DNA of 9,009 bases from an uncultured Bacteroidota bacterium (GTDB lineage Bacteria > Bacteroidota > Bacteroidia > Chitinophagales > Chitinophagaceae). A model generated the notes under the pieces. It searched no databases, was not told the DNA's origin, and saw nothing but the letters and a program-made list of their open reading frames with translations. Made by a program: the position numbers and the translations under genes. Where the stretch lies: the NCBI GenBank assembly GCA_946479055.1, contig CAMLEX010000156.1, positions 1-9,009 on the forward strand, read 5' to 3'. Within the stretch, counting starts at the first letter, position 1. Every line of letters starts with the position of its first letter. Shown here one piece after another: positions 1 through 6,083 of the stretch.

Positions 1-1215
1 CCTGCTTCGCCCATCCGCAAACTGGTTCCCTTTGCCGAAGCAGCAAAGAGGAAGGGAGTAAAAGTTTATCACCTCAATATCGGTCAGCCTGATATTGAAA
101 CGCCTCCCGCTATCATGGATGCCGTCCGGCATACCAACATCAAAGTGCTGGAATACAGCCATAGTGCCGGCAATGAAAGCTACCGCCGCAAGCTGGTAAC
201 GTATTATAAAAAAATAGGCATTGATGTCAGCTATGACCAGATCATGATCACAACCGGCGGTAGCGAAGCTATTATGTTTGGTTTCTTTACCTGTCTCAAT
301 CCGGGAGATGAAATAATTATCCCTGAACCTTTTTATGCCAATTATAATAGTTTTGCCTGTGCAGCTGGGATAAAGGTGGTTCCCATTACTTCACACATCG
401 AAAATGGTTTTGCCCTACCACCCATAGAAGATTTTGAAAAAGTAATTACTTCCAGAACAAAAGCTATCATTATTTGCAGTCCCAATAACCCCACTGGTTA
501 TTTGTATAGCCGCGAAGAAATGGAAGAATTAAAAAATATCTGTCTTAAACACAATCTGTATTTTTTCAGCGATGAAGCCTATCGTGAATTTTGCTATCCG
601 CCTGATGGCAAACACGGTGATGGTGATTATGTAAGCGCCATGCATTTAAAAGGTGTTGATGAAAATGTAATATTAATAGATACGATCAGCAAAAGATACA
701 GTGCGTGTGGTGCGAGGATCGGGGCATTGGTAACAAAAAATAAAGCGGTATATGACGCTGCTATGAAGTTTGCGCAGGCAAGGCTCAGCCCGCCAGGTCT
801 TGCACAGATAATGGGTGAAGCTGCTATTGATCTTCCCGATAGTTATTTTAATGGGACCAAAGCTGAATACCTGTCAAGAAGAAATTTGCTGGTAAGCCGT
901 CTTAATGCAATGCCCGGCGTACTTTGTCCCAATCCGGGCGGCGCCTTTTATGCTATTGCCCGTTTGCCGATTGATGATTCAGACAAATTTTGCCAATGGC
1001 TGCTCGAAGAATTTTCTTACAAAAATCAAACACTGATGCTGGCGCCCGCTACTGGTTTTTATGGCACACCGGGATTAGGGAAAAATGAGGTTCGTCTTGC
1101 ATATGTATTGAATCTTGATGCTATCAATGCAGCGATGGATTGTTTGGAAAAAGCATTGGACGAATACCCCGGACGGGTAAGGAATATTGTTGCAGCAGCA
1201 GCAATGGAAAAATAA
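1..1215 (+). CDS. Class I/II PLP-dependent aminotransferase (aspartate aminotransferase-like), 5'-truncated by the window edge
   Basis: The frame is open from base 1 and ends at TAA 1213-1215, giving 404 residues; the first in-window ATG (115) is internal, because the preceding residues (PASPIRKLVPFAEAAK, then NIGQPDIETP) are the usual N-terminus of this family. Probably only about ten residues are missing. Fold-type I landmarks, numbered from the window edge, are: SPNNPTG (N163 region, substrate and PLP binding), SDEAY (D191 and Y194, pyridine N and O3' contacts), SKRYSACGARIG with Schiff-base lysine K231, and NEVRLAY with R365, the carboxylate-binding arginine. The enzyme moves an amino group between an amino acid and a 2-oxo acid in the cytosol. 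Similarity to Bacteroidota enzymes annotated as aspartate aminotransferase is family knowledge; the true substrate cannot be read from the sequence. It appears to be a single cistron here, with a terminator 44 bp after the stop. Confidence 0.93.
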   Translation, partial: PASPIRKLVPFAEAAKRKGVKVYHLNIGQPDIETPPAIMDAVRHTNIKVLEYSHSAGNESYRRKLVTYYKKIGIDVSYDQIMITTGGSEAIMFGFFTCLNPGDEIIIPEPFYANYNSFACAAGIKVVPITSHIENGFALPPIEDFEKVITSRTKAIIICSPNNPTGYLYSREEMEELKNICLKHNLYFFSDEAYREFCYPPDGKHGDGDYVSAMHLKGVDENVILIDTISKRYSACGARIGALVTKNKAVYDAAMKFAQARLSPPGLAQIMGEAAIDLPDSYFNGTKAEYLSRRNLLVSRLNAMPGVLCPNPGGAFYAIARLPIDDSDKFCQWLLEEFSYKNQTLMLAPATGFYGTPGLGKNEVRLAYVLNLDAINAAMDCLEKALDEYPGRVRNIVAAAAMEK

Positions 1216-1252
1216 TTATTTTTTGAGTTAATATTTCATTTTTGGAGTTTGA

Positions 1253-1305
1253 TTAAAGAATTGCAGAAGGTATATACTATTCAAACACCTCCTGCAATTT
1301 TTTAA
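1253..1305 (+). terminator. Rho-independent terminator after the aminotransferase gene
   Basis: The left arm AATTGCAGAAGG (1259-1270) pairs with CCTCCTGCAATT (1288-1299) with one mismatch. The stem continues outward through A-T and G-U pairs, TTAAAG (1253-1258) with TTTTAA (1300-1305). The loop is about 17 nt and AT-rich. The flanking A-run on the left and T-run on the right would let it end transcription in either direction. No gene enters from the right, so it most likely ends the aminotransferase transcript. Confidence 0.7.
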
Positions 1306-1364
1306 TCCCGTACTTCACCTTGCCTTGGAATAAGGGCTTATGGCTATTCTGCATCTTGACTTAA

Positions 1365-1381
1365 CGCTTATAAATTAAGCG
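1365..1381. repeat. Small hairpin in the leader region of the TonB-dependent receptor gene
   Basis: CGCTTA (1365-1370) and TAAGCG (1376-1381) are perfect inverted arms around the loop TAAAT. The hairpin lies 127 bp before the receptor start codon, in a 202-bp spacer after the terminator. It could be an operator or a leader structure, but has no T-tract and so does not look like a terminator. No convincing TAnnTTTG promoter was found in this spacer; TTATTTTG at 1401-1408 is only a near match. Confidence 0.3.
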
Positions 1382-1507
1382 GTTCAGCCAAAGATTTTCC
1401 TTATTTTGTGTTACCATTCTTTTCAATCTTTACCCGAGGCTGCCAACGACTGCTCCACCTACTGGAAAAATAAGTTTTAAAACGATTTACTAATTTAAAA
1501 ACTGTTT

Positions 1508-4345
1508 ATGAGAGATCAATTCTTACTCATTGGTGCATTCCTACTATGCACTATTACCTGCTTTGCACAACAAACGGTAACAGGTAAAATAACCGATAGC
1601 AACGGCTCTCCTTTAGCGGATGTATCTGTTAAAGTAAAAGGGACCAGCCGGGGCACACTAACAAATAATTCCGGCGACTTCAGCATACAGGCAAACTCCG
1701 CCGATGAATTGGAAATAACCATTGTCGGCTATAAAAAACAAACCGTAAAAATTGGAACAAGTTCCACTCTCTCCATCAGCCTTGAACCAGAGATAACCGA
1801 ACTCGGCGAAATTGTTTTTGTAGGTACCCGCGGCAGCGGAAGAGCCAAGACTGAAACTCCCGTTCCGGTAGACGTTATCAGGATAAATCAAATTGGTTTA
1901 CCGACCGCTAAAATGGATCTTACTTCCGTTTTAAACATAGCAGCCCCTTCATTCAACTACAACAAACAAAGCGGAGCGGACGGAGCTGACCATATTGATA
2001 TTGGTACATTAAGAGGCCTGGGCCCCGATCACACATTAGTATTAATAAATGGAAAAAGAAGACATCCGACAGCTTTTGTGGGTTTGTTTGGCACCCGCGG
2101 CCGTGCTAATTCTGGTGTGGATATGAATGGATTTCCGGAAGCATCCGTTGACAGAATAGAAATTTTAAGAGATGGCGCTTCCGCGCAATACGGTTCTGAT
2201 GCTATTGCAGGTGTTATAAACATTATCCTGAAAAAAGATATCAATCACTGGACTATCAATGCAGGATGGAGTGGTTATTACGATACAAAATTCAACGCTG
2301 AGAAATTTAATGCCGGAAATCAATACTATTCAGATAGTAAAATAGATGGAAATACATTCACCTTTTCAGCCAATAATGGATTTGCTCTCGGAAAGAATGG
2401 CGGGCTTATTAATCTTTCATTAGACTTTTTAACACAGGACAAAACTTACAGGCAGGCAGATACCAGCAGTCCATTTAGCAATAAAAATTCCCTGGTATAT
2501 TTAAATACTGGACGTAGAGCCTTTGGCGATGGATCCGTCACCACAGCCGGGGCTATGTATAATATGGAATTACCGACGAGTGCAGGCGGAAAAACCACCT
2601 TCTACTCTTTCGGTGGTTATAATTACAAAGCATCAGACGCTTTCGCCTATACAAGAAATTTACATGCGCCTAATCCAAGGCCTGACAGGTATCCCGTTGA
2701 TGACAGTTATGATCCAATTATTGTTCCGTCAATTATGCGTACTACCACAGATGGCGAAGTATATTATAACCCACATATACAAACACATATTACCGACGCT
2801 TCTATGGCCAATGGTGTAAAAGGAAGTGCGGGCAATGACTGGAGCTGGGACCTGAGTAATAATACCGGTTATAATAATTTTCATTATTACGGGGATAAGA
2901 CGTTCAATGCTTCGATCATTGGTCAATCAACTCCTAATCATTTTGATGATGGGGGGTTCAGATTTTTACAAAGCACAACCAACCTCGATTTCAATAAATC
3001 ATTTAAAGATGTGGCAGAAGGTTTAAATTTTGGCTTAGGCGCAGAATTCCGTTATGAACGTTATTCCATTTATAGCGGGGAAGAACAATCCTATAAAAAT
3101 TACGATCCCACCGGAACACAGGCGTCAGGTTCACAGGGATTTCCCGGATTCAGCAATACAGATGCGGTGAAAGCCAACCGCACAAATGTAGGAGGGTATG
3201 CAGACATGGCGTTGGATATTACCAAAGCCTGGCTTGTAGATATCGCTGTGCGCTTTGAAAATTATTCAGACTTTGGTTTTGTAAGTACATCAAAGTTGGC
3301 TACCCGGGTTAAACTCGCAGACAATTTTAATATAAGAGGATCTGTTAGTTCAGGTTTCAGAGCTCCATCACTGGCACAAATACATTTCAGTAATACGCTG
3401 ACTTCTTTCAGTGGTGGTCAATTGGTACAATCGCTCATTGCTCCCAATACCAGTACCGTTGCGAGAGCAGCGGGCATCCCCGAATTGAAAGAAGAAACCT
3501 CTGTAAACGGCAGTCTTGGTTTTTCATGGAAACCTATATCCGGATTTACGTTAACCGTTGATGGTTATATAGTGAAGGTTAAGGACAGGGTTGTTCTTTC
3601 CGGTTTATTCAGTAAAGATGATCCTACATTGGATCCTTCGTTTACATCTCAATTTCCCGCGGATGTTTCTACCGCCCAGTTTTTTGCCAATGCAGTAAAC
3701 ACTACTAATACAGGGCTGGATATCATAGCTGATTATACAAAAAAAATTGGCAGGGGTACCCTCAAAGTATTGTTGGCAGGAAACCTGCAGGATCTGACAA
3801 TAGATGAGATAAATATACCAGCAGTGCTCAACGATACTAAACTTCACCAAAAAACATTTTATAGCGACAGGGAGGAAGCATTTATAGAAGCCTCAGCACC
3901 ACAAAGCAAATTTTCTCTGGGCCTGGATTATACAATGGATAAGTTCGGATTCGGTGCCCATTTTACTTCGTTTGGAAAAATAGTTCTGTTAGGCTTTGGC
4001 GATGGCGCAGCACCTGATCCCAATAGCCCCGGTGGATTTGACAATCCTAATTATTCAGGAATTAATCCCAGGGTTCCCAGCGATGCAAACCCCAATGTAT
4101 ATGTACCCGAAGTATTTAATTATAAAGGAAAGATCACAACAGATCTATATGCATCTTATAAATTTTCAAAAAAAGTCAGCTTGTTTATAGGTGCCGACAA
4201 TGTATTCAATGTGCATCCTGATCTTGGCGTAAGTCCCCAGGCTAAAGGATATGCACAGGATAATGAATCAGGCGGCGCCTGGGATTCTGTTCAGATGGGT
4301 TTCAATGGAAGAAGGTTATTTACCAAACTGGCTTTTAATTTTTAA
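1508..4345 (+). CDS. TonB-dependent outer-membrane receptor with N-terminal CarboxypepD_reg-like domain
   Basis: This 945-residue protein has a Sec signal peptide (hydrophobic FLLIGAFLLCTITCFA, probable cut after A20). It is followed by a CarboxypepD_reg-like beta-sandwich at about residues 23-90 (VTGKITDSNGSPLADVSVKVKG, ending DELEITIVGYKKQTVKI). The plug domain spans about 115-245 and includes the hallmark IEILRDGASAQYGSDAIAGV beginning at residue 217. The rest is a 22-strand-type barrel rich in aromatic and Asn/Gly turns, closing on a terminal Phe (LAFNF). Such receptors import a bound ligand across the outer membrane using TonB-ExbBD energy. The ligand cannot be read from the sequence. 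No SusD-like lipoprotein follows, so it is probably not a Sus-type polysaccharide system, and no TonB, regulator or sigma/anti-sigma pair is adjacent. The ATG at 1508 is chosen because the signal peptide begins there; the upstream region is AT-rich without a clear Shine-Dalgarno site. Confidence 0.95.
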   Translation: MRDQFLLIGAFLLCTITCFAQQTVTGKITDSNGSPLADVSVKVKGTSRGTLTNNSGDFSIQANSADELEITIVGYKKQTVKIGTSSTLSISLEPEITELGEIVFVGTRGSGRAKTETPVPVDVIRINQIGLPTAKMDLTSVLNIAAPSFNYNKQSGADGADHIDIGTLRGLGPDHTLVLINGKRRHPTAFVGLFGTRGRANSGVDMNGFPEASVDRIEILRDGASAQYGSDAIAGVINIILKKDINHWTINAGWSGYYDTKFNAEKFNAGNQYYSDSKIDGNTFTFSANNGFALGKNGGLINLSLDFLTQDKTYRQADTSSPFSNKNSLVYLNTGRRAFGDGSVTTAGAMYNMELPTSAGGKTTFYSFGGYNYKASDAFAYTRNLHAPNPRPDRYPVDDSYDPIIVPSIMRTTTDGEVYYNPHIQTHITDASMANGVKGSAGNDWSWDLSNNTGYNNFHYYGDKTFNASIIGQSTPNHFDDGGFRFLQSTTNLDFNKSFKDVAEGLNFGLGAEFRYERYSIYSGEEQSYKNYDPTGTQASGSQGFPGFSNTDAVKANRTNVGGYADMALDITKAWLVDIAVRFENYSDFGFVSTSKLATRVKLADNFNIRGSVSSGFRAPSLAQIHFSNTLTSFSGGQLVQSLIAPNTSTVARAAGIPELKEETSVNGSLGFSWKPISGFTLTVDGYIVKVKDRVVLSGLFSKDDPTLDPSFTSQFPADVSTAQFFANAVNTTNTGLDIIADYTKKIGRGTLKVLLAGNLQDLTIDEINIPAVLNDTKLHQKTFYSDREEAFIEASAPQSKFSLGLDYTMDKFGFGAHFTSFGKIVLLGFGDGAAPDPNSPGGFDNPNYSGINPRVPSDANPNVYVPEVFNYKGKITTDLYASYKFSKKVSLFIGADNVFNVHPDLGVSPQAKGYAQDNESGGAWDSVQMGFNGRRLFTKLAFNF

Positions 4346-4363
4346 ATGCTGTATCAATCTCAT

Positions 4364-4504
4364 GAAGCTGTCTCAAAAGTATTTTTTCGCAGCGAACGCC
4401 AGGAAAACAGTGAGGCAACGTTTTGACAACTAGCAATTTTTCGTTGCGTCGCTTTCATCTTTGCGAACTTTGCGTGAAATTTCTTAAACTTTTGAGACAG
4501 CCTC
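4364..4504. repeat. 141-bp MITE-like element with 17-bp inverted termini
   Basis: The ends GAAGCTGTCTCAAAAGT (4364-4380) and ACTTTTGAGACAGCCTC (4488-4504) are inverted copies with one mismatch. The interior has no ORF of note and carries a second inverted pair, GAGGCAACG (4412-4420) with CGTTGCGTC (4442-4450, one mismatch), so the whole unit can fold back. The left end sits 18 bp after the receptor stop, and the right end includes the first base of the convergent acetyltransferase's stop triplet. No target-site duplication is visible. Termini resembling GGCTGTCTCAAAAGT are of the kind seen at the ends of some insertion sequences, which suggests a non-autonomous derivative; that is recollection, not a search. 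It may also act as a two-way transcriptional barrier. Confidence 0.55.
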
Positions 4505-5064
4505 TAGTTCAGCAATCCTTCCACTATTTCGTTATCTAATGCTGAAAATTTTATCGGGGCAGCAGGTTCAGCTGTATACTCATTCAACTGCAATTGCCAC
4601 CAGCCTACATCTTTCCAGTTACCTAATTTATATCCCACTTTTTCAAAAGTAGCAAAGTATTTAAATCCCATACTTTCATGAAATGCCACACTCCTGTCAT
4701 TTGGCAAATTGATCACTGCATACACGGTTATAAAGCCCTGTGCTTTTAAAATAGAAAATAAAGCTGTGTATAATTTTCTCGCAATTCCCGAACGAAGGTG
4801 CTCTTCATCGATATATACCGAACATTCAATACTCCATTGATAGGCTACTCTTTCCCGGTACCGGGAAGCATATGCATACCCGACAACCTGGCCATCTTTT
4901 TCATAGACCAGCCAGGGCCAGTTTTCCAGGTAAGAACGGATCCTGTTTGCAAAATCAGCCACTGCCGGAACCTTGGTTTCAAACGTAATAGAAGTGTTCC
5001 GGATATAGGGAGCATAAATAGCCAGCATAGCTACAGCATCAGTGGGATTTGCCAGTCGAATCAT
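4504..5064 (-). CDS. GNAT acetyltransferase, phosphinothricin N-acetyltransferase-like (PAT/MddA/YncA group)
   Basis: This 186-residue single-domain GNAT protein runs from ATG 5064-5062 to TAG 4506-4504. The N-terminal MIRLANPTDAVAMLAIYAPYI and FETKVPAVADFANRI are typical of the PAT group. The core strand reads VVGYAYASRYRERVAYQWSIECSVYI (about residues 60-85), and the acetyl-CoA pyrophosphate loop is HLRSGIARKLY (89-99, in place of R/QxxGxG/A). The group's C-terminal block AVINLPNDRSVAFHESMGF, then FEKVGYKLGNWKDVGWWQ, spans 116-157. The family acetylates free amino groups of small molecules such as methionine derivatives, methionine sulfoximine or phosphinothricin, using acetyl-CoA in the cytosol. 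Which substrate is used here cannot be told. The length is slightly above the family norm because of a short unconserved tail of about 25 residues. It converges on the receptor gene, and its upstream side faces the tRNA promoter region. Confidence 0.9.
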   Translation of the reverse strand: MIRLANPTDAVAMLAIYAPYIRNTSITFETKVPAVADFANRIRSYLENWPWLVYEKDGQVVGYAYASRYRERVAYQWSIECSVYIDEEHLRSGIARKLYTALFSILKAQGFITVYAVINLPNDRSVAFHESMGFKYFATFEKVGYKLGNWKDVGWWQLQLNEYTAEPAAPIKFSALDNEIVEGLLN

Positions 5065-5110
5065 TCACTAAAATTAAGACAGGCCTGCGTTTCAGAAAGC
5101 CTAAATTTGA

Positions 5111-5142
5111 TTTCCCTGTTTAGACCAGAATCTTTATTTTTG
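5111..5142 (+). promoter_or_regulatory. Bacteroidota-type promoter for the tRNA locus
   Basis: TATTTTTG at 5135-5142 matches the Bacteroidota -7 element TAnnTTTG exactly. TTTC at 5111-5114, 20 bp upstream, is one base off the -33 element TTTG at about the expected distance. Initiation would fall a few bases before the first tRNA copy at 5157. A second TAAATTTG lies at 5102-5109, but nothing well placed precedes it. No equally good promoter stands before the intact tRNA at 5327, so this one may drive both copies. Confidence 0.55.
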
Positions 5143-5156
5143 CCGCCCAATTGGAT

Positions 5157-5234
5157 GCCGGGGTAGCTCAGCTGGTTAGAGCATCGGATTCATATCCGCC
5201 GCGGCGGACGGCAGTTCAAGTCTGCTCTCCGGTA
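5157..5234 (+). pseudogene. tRNA-Met(CAT) copy with anticodon arm disrupted by a palindrome
   Basis: The first 38 nt (acceptor, D arm, anticodon loop start TTCATA) and the last 26 nt (T arm and acceptor 3' side) are identical to the intact tRNA-Met at 5327-5400. In between, ten bases of the intact gene (ACCCGAAGGT, 3' anticodon stem plus variable loop) are replaced by the 14-bp perfect palindrome TCCGCCGCGGCGGA (5195-5208). A short stem CGGA/TCCG can still form around TTCATA, but that leaves a 6-nt anticodon loop and a bloated variable region, so normal function is unlikely. Its acceptor and T arms are intact and it has the best promoter of the locus, so a processed non-coding product cannot be excluded. 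Confidence 0.7.
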
Positions 5235-5283
5235 TGAAAAATAGTTTGGCGAGATTCAGATGGTTAAAATGTTGAATTTCATA

Positions 5284-5298
5284 TCTGCCATAGGCGGA
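5284..5298. repeat. GC palindrome related to the one in the broken tRNA
   Basis: TCTGCC-ATA-GGCGGA forms a 6-bp hairpin with one G-U pair. Its context, TTCATATC before and GGCGGAC after, closely matches the tRNA copy at 5157-5234. It lies in the 92-bp spacer between the two tRNA copies. Confidence 0.5.
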
Positions 5299-5326
5299 CT
5301 TGGATTCAAAAAGAATAAAAATATTT

Positions 5327-5400
5327 GCCGGGGTAGCTCAGCTGGTTAGAGCATCGGATTCATAACCCGAAGGTCGGCAGTTCAAGTCTGCTCTCCGGTA
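5327..5400 (+). tRNA. tRNA-Met (anticodon CAT), intact copy
   Basis: The 74 nt fold as a cloverleaf: acceptor GCCGGGG (5327-5333) with CTCCGGT (5393-5399), including two G-U pairs; D arm GCTC/GAGC around AGCTGGTTA; anticodon stem TCGGA/CCCGA around TTCATAA with CAT at 5361-5363; variable AGGTC; T arm GGCAG/CTGCT around TTCAAGT; discriminator A5400. CCA is not encoded. The stem base pair next to the anticodon loop is A5358-C5366, a mismatch. The initiator's run of three G-C pairs in the anticodon stem is absent, so it is an elongator-type CAT tRNA. A CAT tRNA modified by lysidine to read AUA (Ile2) cannot be ruled out from sequence alone. Confidence 0.88.
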
Positions 5401-5402
5401 CA

Positions 5403-5433
5403 AAAAGGCTCCTTCAAGGAGTCTTTTTCTTTT
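5403..5433 (+). terminator. Terminator of the intact tRNA-Met
   Basis: GGCTCCT (5407-5413) pairs with AGGAGTC (5417-5423) around TCA, with one G-U pair, followed by TTTTTCTTTT (5424-5433). It starts a few bases after the tRNA discriminator. Its T-tract ends at the base before the ATG of the GIY-YIG gene. Confidence 0.85.
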
Positions 5434-5676
5434 ATGAAATTTACTGTCTACATATTATTCTCGGTACAATTTAATAAACACTATACTGGCTTTACTTCAA
5501 ACATCCAGGCAAGATTGCAATCTCACAATGAGTTAGGGAATGACTGGACTGCTAAATACAGACCCTGGAAAATTATTTTCACCAAAGATTTTGAAACAAA
5601 GACAGAAGCTCTTGCATATGAAAAATGGTTGAAGACTGGAGCCGGAAGAGATTTTATTAAATCAATTCCTCATTGA
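5434..5676 (+). CDS. Small GIY-YIG nuclease family protein
   Basis: This 80-residue protein is a minimal GIY-YIG domain. VYILFS (5-10) stands for the GIY strand and HYTGFT (16-21) for YIG, with Thr in place of Ile. NIQARLQSHN (23-32) carries the catalytic Arg R27. WTAKYRPWKIIF (38-49), then KTEALAYEKWLKTGAGRDFI (56-75), carries the metal-binding Glu (E63 by position) and the C-terminal helix. The length is normal for the UPF0213/YhbQ-like group common in Bacteroidota. The domain is a nuclease fold; the target and physiological role of these short stand-alone forms are unknown to me. The ATG directly follows the T-tract of the tRNA terminator, so expression needs read-through or a promoter inside the tRNA gene. 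Four bases after its TGA begins a 50-bp copy of the broken tRNA's 3' half, which suggests it is cargo of a tRNA-targeted unit. Confidence 0.88.
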   Translation: MKFTVYILFSVQFNKHYTGFTSNIQARLQSHNELGNDWTAKYRPWKIIFTKDFETKTEALAYEKWLKTGAGRDFIKSIPH

Positions 5677-5680
5677 TAAA

Positions 5681-5730
5681 CGGATTCATATCCGCCGCGG
5701 CGGACGGCAGTTCAAGTCTGCTCTCCGGTA
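5681..5730 (+). pseudogene. tRNA-Met 3'-half fragment (50-bp exact repeat)
   Basis: These 50 bases are identical to 5185-5234: the second part of the anticodon stem-loop (CGGATTCATA), the 14-bp palindrome (5691-5704), the T arm and the acceptor 3' strand. The acceptor 5' strand and D arm are missing, so it cannot be a tRNA. It begins four bases after the GIY-YIG stop codon and is followed at once by a terminator of its own. This is what is expected of a target-site or recombination duplicate at the far end of a tRNA-associated insertion. Confidence 0.85.
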
Positions 5731-5741
5731 CATTTTAAGAA

Positions 5742-5780
5742 AAAGCTCGTAAAACAAATGTTTTATGGGCTTTTTTGTTT
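5742..5780 (+). terminator. Terminator after the tRNA 3' fragment
   Basis: AAAGCTCGTAAAAC (5742-5755) pairs along its whole length with GTTTTATGGGCTTT (5760-5773) around AAAT, with two G-U pairs, followed by TTTGTTT. It stands 12 bp from the end of the tRNA fragment, the distance expected of a tRNA terminator. It was therefore probably the original terminator of the first tRNA copy. Confidence 0.8.
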
Positions 5781-6083
5781 TAGTATTTGTTTGCAGTTCA
5801 TCGTTGCATTATTTATCCCGAACATCGGGACGATGGACAACCTTTCATCTTTTTTTACTTATTCAAAATTCTCAGGATAACGGGGCAATAATTATCCCGG
5901 CTCACTATTTTTTTGAGCCGGGCTGAAGTGCTCCTATCATCGTCTGTTGCGTCGCACTCTTCATGGTTCCGTAATTCTACTGGACATTATGGAAATATTC
6001 TTCAACGTTTTTGAAGTATCTTGAATCCAGGCTGTCGGTGAGAAGAAAATACAACAGCGGCGTAAAAACATCATTTTATAAAT
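5781..6083. other. Gene-free spacer with hairpins between the tRNA locus and the RES-like gene
   Basis: I see no credible ORF here. Two structures stand out. A nested hairpin at 5799-5835 has outer arms CATCGT/ACGATG and inner arms TCCCGA/TCGGGA around ACA. A 9-bp perfect stem, CCCGGCTCA (5896-5904) with TGAGCCGGG (5914-5922), has a T-rich loop. TTGCGTCGC at 5947-5955 also occurs inside the 141-bp repeat at 4444-4452. No clear promoter for the downstream gene was identified; TATCTTGA near 6017 is only a partial -7 match. Confidence 0.5.
5896..5922. repeat. Perfect 9-bp inverted repeat with T-rich loop
   Basis: CCCGGCTCA and TGAGCCGGG flank CTATTTTTT. The T-run is in the loop rather than after the stem, so it is not a standard terminator. 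It could be an extragenic palindrome or a cruciform-type site. Confidence 0.5.

Noticed and set aside
2523..2819. A 98-codon + strand ORF inside the receptor gene
   Set aside because: It is an out-of-frame shadow of the barrel-coding region with no recognisable features.
1508..4345. SusC of a polysaccharide utilisation locus
   Set aside because: No SusD-like lipoprotein, glycoside hydrolase or sensor follows; the next gene is a convergent acetyltransferase.
4364..4504. Target-site duplication around the MITE-like element
   Set aside because: The bases outside the inverted ends (ATCTCAT on the left, TAGTTCA on the right) share no convincing direct repeat.
4798..5166. A 122-codon + strand ORF opposite the acetyltransferase, running into the tRNA
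   Set aside because: It is antisense to a well-conserved GNAT gene, its translation shows no family features, and it extends into the tRNA copy.
5157..5234. The palindrome as a tRNA intron between positions 37 and 38
   Set aside because: An intron would leave the flanking exon intact, but ten bases of the intact tRNA (ACCCGAAGGT) are missing from this copy, so it is a replacement and not a removable insertion.
5157..5730. CRISPR array
   Set aside because: The repeats are tRNA-derived, unevenly spaced and differ in length; no unit repeats with spacer-sized gaps and no cas gene is present.
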